DNA of 64,000 nucleotides from Thermomicrobiales bacterium (GTDB lineage Bacteria; Chloroflexota; Chloroflexia; Thermomicrobiales; CFX8), in the NCBI GenBank assembly GCA_037045155.1, contig JBAOIG010000003.1, positions 744,001 through 808,000 on the forward strand. The letters run 5' to 3'. Under the pieces are notes generated by a model. That model was not told the DNA's origin. It did no database searches and worked only from the letters and a program-made list of their open reading frames with translations. The position numbers were made by a program, and so were the translations under genes. Positions within the stretch are counted from its first letter, which is position 1, and each line of letters starts with the position of its first letter. Shown piece by piece: positions 25,890-35,077 of the stretch.

Positions 25890-27430
25890 CAGTGTTGGTG
25901 ACGCCGGATGAGATGTACGCTGCCGAGCGGCGCACGATCGACGCGGGGACGACTGCGGATGCGCTGATGCGCCGCGCCGCTGAGGCAATTGCCAGCTGGA
26001 TCGACCGCCATGTCATGACAGATGGGGCCTCAGCTCGCCGGATAACCGGGCTTGTCGGCCCGGGCAATAACGGCGGTGACGCCCTGGTCGCGCTCGGCAT
26101 TCTCTCCCGTTCGAACTGGCTCTGTGAAGCCGTCACTGTCCATCGCAACGAGCCCGGCGATCTGCCATTGACTGATATCGAACGAGCTGGGGTCGTCTTC
26201 ACCGAGACGCCCAATCTCGCCAACTGCGATGTCATTCTCGATGGCGTGTTCGGTTATCGCAGTCGTCCGACGCTGCCACCAGATATCGCCGTGTTGTTCC
26301 GCGGGATCAATGCGGTCCGCGCCGCGCGACCGGTTCCCATCGTCGCGATCGACGTGCCGTCAGGCATCGACGCTGGCGTCGGCGAAGCGGCAGTTGACAC
26401 GTTGCGCGCCGACGTCACCCTCTGTCTCGGATTGCCGAAGTTGGGAATCACGCGTGAGCCGGCCGCGTCGATGGCAGGTGAGCTGATCGTCATCGATATC
26501 GGCATCGAGCCGCCCGAGATTCATGGTCGAGCAATGCTCCTGGACAGAGCATCGGTCAGCCCGATGCTTCCGCGCCGGCGGGCGACCGCCCACAAGCATG
26601 GAACTGGCGCAGTCCTGATCGTTGGCGGCGCGCCGACCTACTACGGAGCTCCGAGATTGTCGGCGGAGGCAGCGTTACGCGCTGGCGCCGGGCTTGTCGC
26701 GGCCGCTGTTCCCCAGCAAATCGCGCCTGTGCTCGCGTCACAGGCGCCAGAGACGGTGCTGGCGCCGCTTTCAGATGAGAACCAGTTGCGCGCAATTCTT
26801 GATTTCGTTGCCGAGCGCGAATCGACGCTCCACGCGCTGGTCGTCGGGCCTGGTCTGGGGCGATCCGCCGCGGCAGCGTCTATCCTCGACGGTCTGCTAT
26901 CCGAGCGCGCTCCGGCTCCGATTCGACGCCTGACAAAGGTCGTCGACGCCGATGCGCTGAACTGGATGTCGGGGCTAGCCGGCCCTCCCGATGGACTCGA
27001 GCCTGGGTCCGCCGTCCTGACGCCCCACCCGGGAGAGCTGGCGAGACTGATGCATACCGATCCTGTATCGATCCTCGGCGATCCCGTCCACTGGGCGCGT
27101 GAGACTGCCGCGCATTTCGGGCAGGTTGTCGTACTGAAGTCGGGATATTCGCCGGTCGCACGTCCCAATGGGGATGTCTGGCTCGCTCAGCGCGCGACCC
27201 CCGAGCTGGCGACGGCCGGCACGGGCGACGTGCTCGCCGGCCTGATTGGTGGGCTGCTCGCCCAGGGTCTGTCCCCCTGGGATGCGGCGCGAGTTGCCGT
27301 GTATTCCGGCGCCGAGGCCGGCCGGCGCGCAGCCCGGCATCATGGCACGATGGGCACCGTTGCACGGGATGTGATCGACGAGATCGGGGGCGTTCTCCGT
27401 GACCTTGCTGAGCCTGTCTGGCGCACGTGA
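25886..27430 (+). CDS. nnr: bifunctional NAD(P)HX epimerase / ADP-dependent NAD(P)HX dehydratase
   Basis: Repairs hydrated NAD(P)H. Residues about 1-220 are the YjeF N-terminal epimerase (GLVGPGNNGGDALVALG, VAIDVPSGIDAG); about 230-510 are the ribokinase-like dehydratase with RRATAHKHGTGAVLIVGG, VLTPHPGELARLM and the phosphate-binding TAGTGDVLAGLIGGLLAQG. 514 residues matches the fused bacterial form. It overlaps acpS by 4 bases and is followed by the CBS gene after 20 bases. Confidence 0.94.
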   Translation: MTVLVTPDEMYAAERRTIDAGTTADALMRRAAEAIASWIDRHVMTDGASARRITGLVGPGNNGGDALVALGILSRSNWLCEAVTVHRNEPGDLPLTDIERAGVVFTETPNLANCDVILDGVFGYRSRPTLPPDIAVLFRGINAVRAARPVPIVAIDVPSGIDAGVGEAAVDTLRADVTLCLGLPKLGITREPAASMAGELIVIDIGIEPPEIHGRAMLLDRASVSPMLPRRRATAHKHGTGAVLIVGGAPTYYGAPRLSAEAALRAGAGLVAAAVPQQIAPVLASQAPETVLAPLSDENQLRAILDFVAERESTLHALVVGPGLGRSAAAASILDGLLSERAPAPIRRLTKVVDADALNWMSGLAGPPDGLEPGSAVLTPHPGELARLMHTDPVSILGDPVHWARETAAHFGQVVVLKSGYSPVARPNGDVWLAQRATPELATAGTGDVLAGLIGGLLAQGLSPWDAARVAVYSGAEAGRRAARHHGTMGTVARDVIDEIGGVLRDLAEPVWRT

Positions 27431-27450
27431 CGTATTGATTCTGGAGGTGA

Positions 27451-27942
27451 ATGATCGTGATGAATACCGATGCACGCGTGGCGACGATCATGTCGACGGA
27501 TGTGATTGCTGTCACACCAGAGACAAGCGTGACTGAGCTCGCGCGACTGATGGTCGAGCATGATGTCTCGGGGATCCCTGTCGTCGATGATGGGATTCTC
27601 GTCGGGCTTGTGACTGAGGTCGACGTCGTCTCCCGGGAAATCGATGTGGATCCACCTGCTTTCGGCACATTCCTGGATGCCATCTTCCGGCTTCCGTGGG
27701 ACAAGTCCGACGAAGAGTTGCGCCGGGTCCTCGCCTCGACAGCGGGAGAGCTCATGACGCGTGACGTCAAGACCATCTCGCCCGACGCGCCGATCCGTGA
27801 CGCGGCGAACATGATGTTCAAGCAGGAACTGAATCCGCTACCTGTCGTCGATGAGCATGGCCGACTGCTAGGCATCATCTCTCGCTCCGACATCGTCCGC
27901 CTCGTCGCCGAGGCATCCGAAATCGCCGATCGGAGCGTCTAG
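27451..27942 (+). CDS. tandem CBS-domain protein
   Basis: 163 residues made of two CBS domains (about 10-60 and 105-158), marked by MSTDVIAVTPETSVTELA, DVSGIPVVDDG and PLPVVDEHGRLLGIISRSDIV, with a linker of about 40 residues between them. Such Bateman modules bind adenine nucleotides and regulate partner proteins; none is fused here. GGAGGTGA directly precedes ATG 27451, so an in-frame GTG at 27457 or ATG at 27460 may be the real start. Target unknown. Confidence 0.85.
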   Translation: MIVMNTDARVATIMSTDVIAVTPETSVTELARLMVEHDVSGIPVVDDGILVGLVTEVDVVSREIDVDPPAFGTFLDAIFRLPWDKSDEELRRVLASTAGELMTRDVKTISPDAPIRDAANMMFKQELNPLPVVDEHGRLLGIISRSDIVRLVAEASEIADRSV

Positions 27943-27946
27943 CCGC

Positions 27947-29155
27947 GTGACAGATAGTCAGCAGGGGAGCGTCGATCGCGGCGTCGGCGTTTCCGAAACA
28001 CATGCGACGATTGACCTCGACGCTTATCTACATAATATCGCGCTATTGCGCTCGATGGCGCCGGCCGGATCGGCCTTCATGGCCGTCGTCAAGGCGGACG
28101 CCTACGGCCACGGGCTGATCGGTTGCGCCCGCGCAGCCGCTGAGGTGGGTTGCGAGTGGTTGGCGGTTGCGCGAGTCACCGAGGCGATGCGGTTGCGAGC
28201 AGCCGGCATTACGACGCCGACACTCGTCCTCGGCCCGCCCGTATCCTCACGTCTCGCCGAAGCGATCCGGGCCGATGTAACCTTCGCCGCCGGAAGCTGG
28301 TCGATGGTCGAGGCGCTTTGCGCAGCAGCTCGCGAGGCAGGGCAGCCCGCGCGCGTTCATGTCAAGGTCGACATCGGCATGCGCCGGTACGGTTTCATGC
28401 CCGACGAGCTGCCGACGGCTCTCGAACGCCTGACCAACATGAACGATCTGGATATCGACGGATTCTTCAGCCACTTCTCCAGTGCAGACGAACCGGGGGC
28501 AGAACCGACTGGCGAGCAGGTATCCACGTTCTCAGCCGCAGTCGAGGTAGCGCGGAACGCGGGCATCAACCCACGTTGGGTCCACCTGTCCAACAGCGCC
28601 GGGATCATCACAGGGAGAACCGGACCGACCAATCTCGTCCGTGCGGGCGCCGCGACGTACGGGCTATCGCCATCACCCGAGGTGCCGTGCGATCCACGGT
28701 TTCGGCCGGTGATGTCGATTCGTAGCGTCGTGACCCGAGTCAGCCAGGCTCCGGCCGGCGTCGCTGTTTCCTACAACGCGATCTATCGCACGACCAACAC
28801 TGAGACGCTTGCAACCATTGCAATCGGGTATGCAGATGGAATACCGCGTCCGTTGGCGAATCAGGGTTGGTTCGTGATTGGCGGAACGCCACGGCCAATC
28901 CGCGGACGCGTCTGCATGGACCAGACAATCGTCGGCGATGCTGACGGAGTGTCCGAGGGAGACCAGGTCGTCGTCGTTGGGCCAGGAGCAACGGGCGCGA
29001 TGACATTCGAGGACATCGGTCCGATGGCTTCGACGAACAACTACGAGGCTGCGACCCGCCTTACCGCGCGGGTGCCTCGGATCTATGTCCGCGATGGACG
29101 CGCGGTGGCCCGAGAAGACTGGTTGTGCGACACCCCGGCGCAGGACAATGAATAA
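27947..29155 (+). CDS. alr: alanine racemase
   Basis: PLP enzyme making D-alanine for peptidoglycan. The 402 residues carry the PLP lysine K49 in AVVKADAYGHG, the barrel segments KVDIGMRRYGF and HLSNSAG, the catalytic Tyr in VSYNAIYRT and the C-terminal beta domain (IRGRVCMDQTIV, STNNYEAATRL). GTG start four bases after the CBS stop. The stop codon lies within the left arm of the terminator hairpin. Confidence 0.94.
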   Translation: MTDSQQGSVDRGVGVSETHATIDLDAYLHNIALLRSMAPAGSAFMAVVKADAYGHGLIGCARAAAEVGCEWLAVARVTEAMRLRAAGITTPTLVLGPPVSSRLAEAIRADVTFAAGSWSMVEALCAAAREAGQPARVHVKVDIGMRRYGFMPDELPTALERLTNMNDLDIDGFFSHFSSADEPGAEPTGEQVSTFSAAVEVARNAGINPRWVHLSNSAGIITGRTGPTNLVRAGAATYGLSPSPEVPCDPRFRPVMSIRSVVTRVSQAPAGVAVSYNAIYRTTNTETLATIAIGYADGIPRPLANQGWFVIGGTPRPIRGRVCMDQTIVGDADGVSEGDQVVVVGPGATGAMTFEDIGPMASTNNYEAATRLTARVPRIYVRDGRAVAREDWLCDTPAQDNE

Positions 29156-29180
29156 GGCCGGCGCAGTTGCGCCGGCCTTA
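29153..29180. terminator. bidirectional hairpin between alr and the HTH gene
   Basis: A 13-bp perfect inverted repeat (29153-29165 with 29168-29180) that includes the alr stop codon. No T-run follows on either strand. Confidence 0.75.
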
Positions 29181-29196
29181 ACTCTCGTGACCGATG

Positions 29197-29718
29197 CTAG
29201 ACGACGCCGCTCGCGTCGCTGAGCAGAGACTCGACATCGCGTTGGACGACGAACGTGCGGCCGGACATCTCGTCACGAACGTATCCGAGATGGCGCTCAT
29301 CCATCCAGCGATAGATCGTCGGCCGGGTGACGCCCAGGCGTTGGGCTGCCGCGCCGATCGAGACCAGTTCCGATGGCTCGTATGCACGATACTTGGCCAT
29401 TGAAAGCATTCCGCCCAGCGGCGTCTCCCAGAATGACCGCGGCACCATGTAGTCTTCTGCCATCGGTGGCCAGAACAGGAGCTGAAGGACGCTATCGATT
29501 GCTTCGAGCACCCGATCCTTCGGCTCGCGAATTTCGCCTCGGGCGAGCTGAGCGAGGCGAAGTAGATCCGTTCCCAGCGGACCACGCCTCAGTGTCGTCA
29601 TATCCAGCGGACGCTCTGCGTCCGGGAACAGCCGGCTCACCAAACGGTGATGATGACTGTAGACGATCCGCAACGCCTCATCGATGACGTTCTGGTAGTC
29701 GGTTCGTTCCCCCTCCAC
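29197..29718 (-). CDS. helix-turn-helix DNA-binding protein (MerR/excisionase-type fold)
   Basis: 173 residues. The C-terminal 55 residues form a winged helix-turn-helix of MerR/excisionase type (LVSIGAAAQRLGVTRPTIYRWMDERHLGYV). The N-terminal 110 residues are helical with no recognised domain. Start placed at GTG 29718, five bases after AAAGGAG. Its promoter overlaps two palindromes (29759-29766 and 29799-29813), consistent with self-regulation, and it diverges from the ABC exporter genes, which it may also control. Both regulatory links are inferred from position. Confidence 0.75.
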   Translation of the reverse strand: MEGERTDYQNVIDEALRIVYSHHHRLVSRLFPDAERPLDMTTLRRGPLGTDLLRLAQLARGEIREPKDRVLEAIDSVLQLLFWPPMAEDYMVPRSFWETPLGGMLSMAKYRAYEPSELVSIGAAAQRLGVTRPTIYRWMDERHLGYVRDEMSGRTFVVQRDVESLLSDASGVV

Positions 29719-29758
29719 GCCTGCTCCTTTCGCGCGGCGCAACGTGTATGTCCTCTCT

Positions 29759-29766
29759 GTACGTAC
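29759..29766. promoter_or_regulatory. palindrome at the HTH gene transcription start
   Basis: GTACGTAC covers the predicted minus-strand start point (near 29762). Candidate operator; no binding data. Confidence 0.35.
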
Positions 29767-29768
29767 CC

Positions 29769-29798
29769 ATTGTATCTGCACTCTCGCGATCCCGTCAA
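29769..29798 (-). promoter_or_regulatory. sigma-70-type promoter of the HTH gene
   Basis: Minus strand TTGACG (29793-29798), an 18-base spacer and TACAAT (29769-29774), each 5/6 to consensus. Confidence 0.75.
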
Positions 29799-29813
29799 TC
29801 GTCCACAGGACGA
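29799..29813. promoter_or_regulatory. inverted repeat next to the HTH gene -35 box
   Basis: TCGTCC, three bases, GGACGA, immediately upstream of the -35 box on the minus strand. It sits in the intergenic region shared with the ABC exporter operon and is a candidate operator. Confidence 0.4.
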
Positions 29814-29902
29814 AAATCTATCGTTTGTACGCGGGAAAAGTCAGCAGGCGAGGATTATCCGCAACCGGGCGCAAGAGAGGCGCGCGCGTCTTACCGGGCA
29901 TC

Positions 29903-29911
29903 TGCTATAGT
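29903..29911 (+). promoter_or_regulatory. extended -10 promoter of the ABC exporter operon
   Basis: TG, one base, then TATAGT (29906-29911). No -35 is evident. The predicted start near 29918 is about 38 bases before the first ABC gene. Confidence 0.6.
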
Positions 29912-29955
29912 GAAACGTCTGACCGGACATCGTTGCCCCGGCCGAGGAGCGATCT

Positions 29956-31707
29956 ATGCGCGTCATCTGGCGCATTCTGACCTATTTGAAACCGTATCCG
30001 TTGAGCCTTGTCGTTGCCTATGTATGCCTGTTCGTCGCCACCGGCGCGCAGCTTGCGGTGCCACGGCTCGTTCAGAGAGTGATCGACCATGGGATCGTTC
30101 AGAATGATCAGCATGCGATCCTGACAGGGTCACTGCTGATCATCGCCGTCGTGACGGTCCAGGCGGCCTTCACCTATGTCCGCTCATATCTCTTTCAAGC
30201 GCTCTCGGAACGCGTCTCGACCGACGTTCGGCATCAGCTTTACGGCCACCTGCTCACCCTGCCGTTCCAGTTTTTCGATGTCGCTCAATCTGGCCAGTTG
30301 ATGTCTCGCGCGACAGAGGATGTCAACGCCATCCGGCGCTTCCTGATGTTCTCGTTGCGCATGGTGATTTACAGCGTGACAGTGTTCATCATTGTCAGCA
30401 TCCTGCTCCTGCGCGAACACCTGAAGCTCGGGCTACTTTCGCTCGCGATGATGCCGGTGCTGGCATTCACGGCGCTTTACTTCTCGTCACACGTCAGGCC
30501 AATGTTCGCAAAGGTGCAGCAGCAGTTCGGCGAGATGTCGAGTGTGCTGCAGGAGAACCTTGCCGGAACCCGGGTTGTCCGGGTATTCGCGCGCGAGGAT
30601 GCCGAAATCCGCCGGTTCGATCACTCACTCGACGAGTTGTATGGTCGGCAGATCGAAGCGATTCGCTACTATTCATTCTTCTTCCCATTCATGCAATTCC
30701 TTGCTGGCGCGTCGTTGGTGATCGTGCTCTGGTACGGTGGCCGGCAGGTGCTCAACGGGTCTCTCTCGATCGGCACATTTGTCGCGTTCAACCTGTATCT
30801 GACGTTGTTGGCGATGCCGCTCCGTCAACTCGGCTGGATCATGAACTCCGTTGCTCGTGCGATTGCATCCGGAGATCGTATCTTCGAGATCATCGACACG
30901 CGACCCGCGATCCGCAACCGGGCTGATGCCGTGACGCTGGACGCTCCTCGTGGAGATGTCGCGTTCACCGACGTGACGTTCACCTACCCGAATACTTCAC
31001 GCCCCGCGGTTCGCGACGTCAGCCTCTCCGCGCCGGCCGGCGGCGTCGTCGGCCTGATCGGCGCTACCGGCAGCGGCAAGAGCACGATTCCCAGCCTGCT
31101 GGCCAGGTTCTACGAGGTGTCGCACGGTACGGTGACTTTCGATGGCATCGATGTGCGCACGATCGAGATCGGGAGCTTGCGGCGAAACATCGGGTTCGTG
31201 CTTCAGGAGACGTTTCTGTTCTCCTCGACCATCCACGACAACATCGCGTTCGGCAACCCGACCGCATCACGCGCAGAGGTTGAGACGGCGGCTCGAATCG
31301 CGCAGGCCTACGCGTTCATTAGCGAGATGCCAGACGGGTTTGACACTCGGCTCGGCGAACGCGGTGTGTCGCTTTCGGGCGGCCAACGACAGCGCGTCGC
31401 AATCGCACGGGCAATCTGCGCCAATCCCCGCGTCCTCGTCTTCGACGACGCGACATCCAGTGTCGACACTCAGACTGAATACGAGCTTCAGCAGGCTCTC
31501 GCGCGTGCGATGGCCGGTCGCACGACGTTCATCATCGCCCAGCGTGTCTCCAGTCTGAAGGAAGCCGACGAGATACTCGTCTTTGACGATGGGAGCATCG
31601 TCGAACGCGGGACACACCAGGGACTCATCGCGCAGGATGGCCACTATGCCCGTCTGTACGAGCTGCAGCTCAAGGATCAGGAGGAGTTCGTCACTGCGGC
31701 CGATTAG
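29956..31707 (+). CDS. ABC exporter half-transporter with degenerate ATPase site
   Basis: 583 residues: six membrane helices (about 1-310) of type I exporter fold, then an ATPase domain. Walker A is GATGSGKSTI, the signature is canonical LSGGQRQRVAIARAI, but Walker B ends VFDDATSS, with Asp in place of the catalytic Glu. This is the pattern of the non-hydrolysing partner in heterodimeric multidrug exporters such as TM287/288. RBS GAGGAG. The second half-transporter follows after 18 bases. Substrate is not identifiable from sequence; lipids, peptides or drugs are possible. Confidence 0.92.
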   Translation: MRVIWRILTYLKPYPLSLVVAYVCLFVATGAQLAVPRLVQRVIDHGIVQNDQHAILTGSLLIIAVVTVQAAFTYVRSYLFQALSERVSTDVRHQLYGHLLTLPFQFFDVAQSGQLMSRATEDVNAIRRFLMFSLRMVIYSVTVFIIVSILLLREHLKLGLLSLAMMPVLAFTALYFSSHVRPMFAKVQQQFGEMSSVLQENLAGTRVVRVFAREDAEIRRFDHSLDELYGRQIEAIRYYSFFFPFMQFLAGASLVIVLWYGGRQVLNGSLSIGTFVAFNLYLTLLAMPLRQLGWIMNSVARAIASGDRIFEIIDTRPAIRNRADAVTLDAPRGDVAFTDVTFTYPNTSRPAVRDVSLSAPAGGVVGLIGATGSGKSTIPSLLARFYEVSHGTVTFDGIDVRTIEIGSLRRNIGFVLQETFLFSSTIHDNIAFGNPTASRAEVETAARIAQAYAFISEMPDGFDTRLGERGVSLSGGQRQRVAIARAICANPRVLVFDDATSSVDTQTEYELQQALARAMAGRTTFIIAQRVSSLKEADEILVFDDGSIVERGTHQGLIAQDGHYARLYELQLKDQEEFVTAAD

Positions 31708-31725
31708 GCCGAGCGGGCGATAGCC

Positions 31726-33546
31726 ATGTACCAAGCGACAGATCCTGACGATCTCCTCGGCAGAGCGTACGACAGCCGCATAACACGACGCCTCATCTCC
31801 CAGGTCGGGCCGTATAAACGCCCTGCGGTAATCGCAGTGGCGCTGATCCTGATCGTCACCTTCCTGGAGCTGTCGATCCCGTTTATGTTCGGGCTCGCGG
31901 TCGACATCGTCACCAACGCGATTAGTGGGACGACTGGGCGCACGTTTTTCGGCCACGCGGGAGCCACTGGGCTGAATCTGCTCGGCGCCGCCTTCCTCGT
32001 CGTGCTGGTGCTTCGGTTTCTTGCAAGCTACTTCGAGATGTTCCTCATGGGCCAGGTCGGTCAGCGCATTGTGTACGATCTGCGCGCGTCGATGTTTGCT
32101 CGTATTCAACGACTCGGTATTCGATATATCGACCGCCGCGGTGTCGGGTCGATCATGTCGCGGATCCAGAACGATGTCTCCGTCATCGACCAGCTGTTCT
32201 CCGACGGTCTCGTCGACATCCTCTCTCAGGTGGCGCTGCTGGTGGGGATCATCGTCCTCATGTGGATGACGAACTGGCAACTGGCGCTGGTCTCGTTCGC
32301 GCTGCTGCCCGTCATGGTCGTGCTGATGGTGTTCTGGCGTCGGAAGGCTATCCTGACGTACCGCACGACCCGAATCACGATCGGCCGCGTGAACGCGTTC
32401 CTTGCCGAGAATATCGCCGGTATGCGAGTGATCCAGTCATTTACCCGTGAGCCGCGCAATCTGAAAACGTTCACCGGCATCAACGACGAGAACCTCGACG
32501 CCAACATCGATGCGGCGCGGTTGTCCGCATTCCTCTTTCCGTTCGTCACCTTCATCGAATACGTGACGATTGCGCTTGTGTTGTATGTCGGTGGGCGGAT
32601 GGTCGGCGGAGTCGCCTTTACCGTTGGGGAGCTCGTCACATTCGTCGCCTACGTCGGGCGCTTCTACGATCCGATTAACCAGCTGTCACAGGCCTACAAC
32701 ACGCTCCAGGCGGCAACCGCTGCGGGTGAGCGGATTTACACGATTCTCGATACCGAGAGCGAGATCACCGACGCTCCAAACGCGGTCGTGCTTCCGCGCA
32801 TTGAAGGACACGTTGTCTTCGATAGCGTCCGGTTCGGCTACGAAGAGGCCGAGGTGCTGCACGATATCAACCTCGATGTCCAGCCAGGCGAGTCCATCGC
32901 ATTCGTTGGGGAGACTGGCGCCGGCAAGTCGTCGATGATCAACCTGCTGACACGTTTCTACGACGTGCGAGACGGCGCAATCCGCATCGACGGACACGAC
33001 CTCCGCGATGTCACGCAGGAGTCACTCCGCTCCCAGCTGGGTGTTGTCCCGCAAGACACCTTCCTGTTCGCCGGCACCATTCGCGACAACATCCTGTTCG
33101 CGCGCCCGGACGCATCCGAAGAAGAGATGATTGCCACAGCGAAGGCGGTCGGCGCGCACGACTTCATCGTCAACCTTCCCGGTGGATACGACGCCGAGGT
33201 CCACGAGCGAGGAGCAACACTCTCAGTCGGTCAACGTCAGCTACTCTCCTTTGCCCGCGCGCTCATTTCCGATCCGCGGATCATCATTCTCGATGAGGCA
33301 ACATCCAGCGTCGATACGGAAACCGAGCTCATTATTCAGGGCGCGTTGCACACGCTACTCGCTAACCGGACATCGTTCATGATCGCTCACCGGCTATCGA
33401 CGATCCGTGAGGCCAGTCGAGTTGTCGTCCTCGATCACGGACGGGTCATCGAAATCGGCTCCCATGACGAACTGCTTGAGCGACAGGGCGCTTATCACAA
33501 GCTCTATACGATGCAGTTCCGTACTACGGCCGCCGCCGCCGACTAG
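31726..33546 (+). CDS. ABC exporter half-transporter with consensus ATPase site
   Basis: 606 residues: six membrane helices then an ATPase domain with Walker A GETGAGKSSM and Walker B IIILDEATSS (catalytic Glu present). The signature is LSVGQRQLLSFARAL, with Val instead of the first Gly. Together with the Asp in Walker B of the upstream partner this gives one degenerate and one consensus nucleotide site, as expected for a heterodimer. It ends 38 bases before the convergent MBL gene; no strong terminator is seen there. Confidence 0.92.
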   Translation: MYQATDPDDLLGRAYDSRITRRLISQVGPYKRPAVIAVALILIVTFLELSIPFMFGLAVDIVTNAISGTTGRTFFGHAGATGLNLLGAAFLVVLVLRFLASYFEMFLMGQVGQRIVYDLRASMFARIQRLGIRYIDRRGVGSIMSRIQNDVSVIDQLFSDGLVDILSQVALLVGIIVLMWMTNWQLALVSFALLPVMVVLMVFWRRKAILTYRTTRITIGRVNAFLAENIAGMRVIQSFTREPRNLKTFTGINDENLDANIDAARLSAFLFPFVTFIEYVTIALVLYVGGRMVGGVAFTVGELVTFVAYVGRFYDPINQLSQAYNTLQAATAAGERIYTILDTESEITDAPNAVVLPRIEGHVVFDSVRFGYEEAEVLHDINLDVQPGESIAFVGETGAGKSSMINLLTRFYDVRDGAIRIDGHDLRDVTQESLRSQLGVVPQDTFLFAGTIRDNILFARPDASEEEMIATAKAVGAHDFIVNLPGGYDAEVHERGATLSVGQRQLLSFARALISDPRIIILDEATSSVDTETELIIQGALHTLLANRTSFMIAHRLSTIREASRVVVLDHGRVIEIGSHDELLERQGAYHKLYTMQFRTTAAAAD

Positions 33547-33584
33547 CGACGACCTGGTCGCGACAGAGTGACGCGAAGGTAAAC

Positions 33585-34376
33585 TCAGACCCCCATGCCC
33601 AGTGATAGCTGAATAGCGGGAAGAGATGTCACGTCGGTGCGCTCGAATCGGTCGAGCACGCCGACCGGCGTCGCATACCCTGCCAACGCAATCGCCTCGC
33701 GAGCGCTGGCAAGAGCAATCGCGGCCGAGTTGTTCTTGTCCGACAGGTGAGCCAGCCAGATCGCCCTCGTGCGAGCAGTTGTGAGGGAAACCAGGGCAGC
33801 GGCGCAATCATCATTGCTCAGGTGACCGGTCGGGCTTTCGATACGTCGCTTCAATCGGGCAGGGTAGGGGCCGGATCGAAGCATCCGGCGGTCGTAGTTT
33901 GATTCAAGCACGATGATATCGGCGTCACGTATGGCGTCGACCACCGACTCCCCGACGTAGCCCAGATCGGTGAAAATCGCGATTCGGGTCTTGCCGTCGT
34001 CAATGACGAAGCCACACGGTTCAGCCGCATCGTGGGACACGGACACGAACCGGATCTCGACCCCCGCTTCGGCGAAATGTTCGCCGGCCGACCGTGGGCT
34101 GAAGGGTCGCTCCGAACGAATCGCCTGGAATGTGCCGCGCGTCGTGACGATCGGGCTGCCGGTGCGTCGGGCAATCGAATCAACCGACCGGATATGGTCG
34201 ATATGTTCGTGACTTACGATGATTGCGGAGAGCCGGTCGTGAACGTCGAAGTCGCGGAGCGCGGCCTGGATCGTCCGGACTCCGACACCGCAATCAATGA
34301 GCATCGCCGCGTTACCGGTGTCGAGAAGAAAGCCGTTGCCGCTGCTGCCAGAGCCCAGCGAGACGAGTCGCATCAT
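33585..34376 (-). CDS. MBL-fold metallohydrolase, WalJ/YycJ-like
   Basis: 263 residues of metallo-beta-lactamase fold. The metal site is seen in VSHEHIDHIRSVD (HxHxDH), with further ligands expected around TDLGYVG and SNYDRRML; LGSGSSGNGFLL at the start is typical of the YycJ/WalJ group. Members are probably nucleases or phosphodiesterases; in Firmicutes the gene sits with walKR, which is not the case here. Last gene of a minus-strand operon; its ATG overlaps the yggS stop as ATGA. Confidence 0.85.
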   Translation of the reverse strand: MMRLVSLGSGSSGNGFLLDTGNAAMLIDCGVGVRTIQAALRDFDVHDRLSAIIVSHEHIDHIRSVDSIARRTGSPIVTTRGTFQAIRSERPFSPRSAGEHFAEAGVEIRFVSVSHDAAEPCGFVIDDGKTRIAIFTDLGYVGESVVDAIRDADIIVLESNYDRRMLRSGPYPARLKRRIESPTGHLSNDDCAAALVSLTTARTRAIWLAHLSDKNNSAAIALASAREAIALAGYATPVGVLDRFERTDVTSLPAIQLSLGMGV

Positions 34377-35077
34377 GCTCCCGGCGGCGGCGCGAAGATC
34401 GCTCGCCCGACTCGCACGATCGTTGCGCCTTCCTCGACGGCCACCTCGTAGTCGTTCGTCATCCCCATCGACAGGTCCGCCAGGTTGGAACCCGGGAAGT
34501 CACGCTTCAGGCGGTCGCGAAGCTGCCGTAATTCGGCGAACACCGGGCGAGCTTCTTCCGGTGTCGCAGTCAAAGGCGCCATCGTCATCAACCCACGCAG
34601 CTCGAGGTTCTTACGGGCCAGCACCGCCTCAACCATGGCTGCCGCGTCATCAGGGTCGCATCCGTGCTTCTGCTCCTCGCGGGCCACATTCACTTGCAGG
34701 AGGATCGGCTGGATCACACCGGCAGCCTCGCATCGTGCCTGGAGAGCATCGACCAGCGAGAGCCGGTCGACTGAGTGGATGAGCTGGAATCGCCCAACTG
34801 CGTGACGCACCTTGTTGGTCTGCAAGCTGCCGATCAGATGAAGCACCAGGTCGTCGGGCGAGTCCTCGAACTTGACGAGGGCGTCCTGGATACGATTCTC
34901 GCCGAAGTGACGCATGCCGGCCGCGTATGCCGCGTCGACGTCCGCCCGGCCAACGGTCTTGCTCACTCCGACGAGCGTAATCTCGCTGGGATCGCGGCCG
35001 GCCCGCTCGGCGGCGAGCGTGATTCGCCCCTCGACCGCAGCAATTCGCGCGGCGATGTCGGTGATGATTGATGTCAC
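34373..35077 (-). CDS. yggS: YggS-family PLP homeostasis protein
   Basis: 234 residues, a single PLP barrel. The cofactor lysine is in ITLVGVSKTVGRADV, followed by MRHFGENRIQ, HLIGSLQTNKV and the phosphate-binding SMGMTNDYEVAVEEG. It buffers pyridoxal phosphate and influences amino acid metabolism; it has no racemase activity in known members. Start at GTG 35077, overlapping the pgeF stop as GTGA; the longer frame upstream belongs to pgeF territory. Confidence 0.93.
   Translation of the reverse strand: MTSIITDIAARIAAVEGRITLAAERAGRDPSEITLVGVSKTVGRADVDAAYAAGMRHFGENRIQDALVKFEDSPDDLVLHLIGSLQTNKVRHAVGRFQLIHSVDRLSLVDALQARCEAAGVIQPILLQVNVAREEQKHGCDPDDAAAMVEAVLARKNLELRGLMTMAPLTATPEEARPVFAELRQLRDRLKRDFPGSNLADLSMGMTNDYEVAVEEGATIVRVGRAIFAPPPGA

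Noticed and set aside
26880..27893. 337-codon open frame on the minus strand
   Set aside because: Antisense to nnr and the CBS gene, Ser/Arg-rich, no recognisable domain.
33585..34376. Beta-lactamase call for the MBL-fold protein
   Set aside because: The LGSGSSGN start and operon with yggS and pgeF match the WalJ/YycJ group; no signal peptide.
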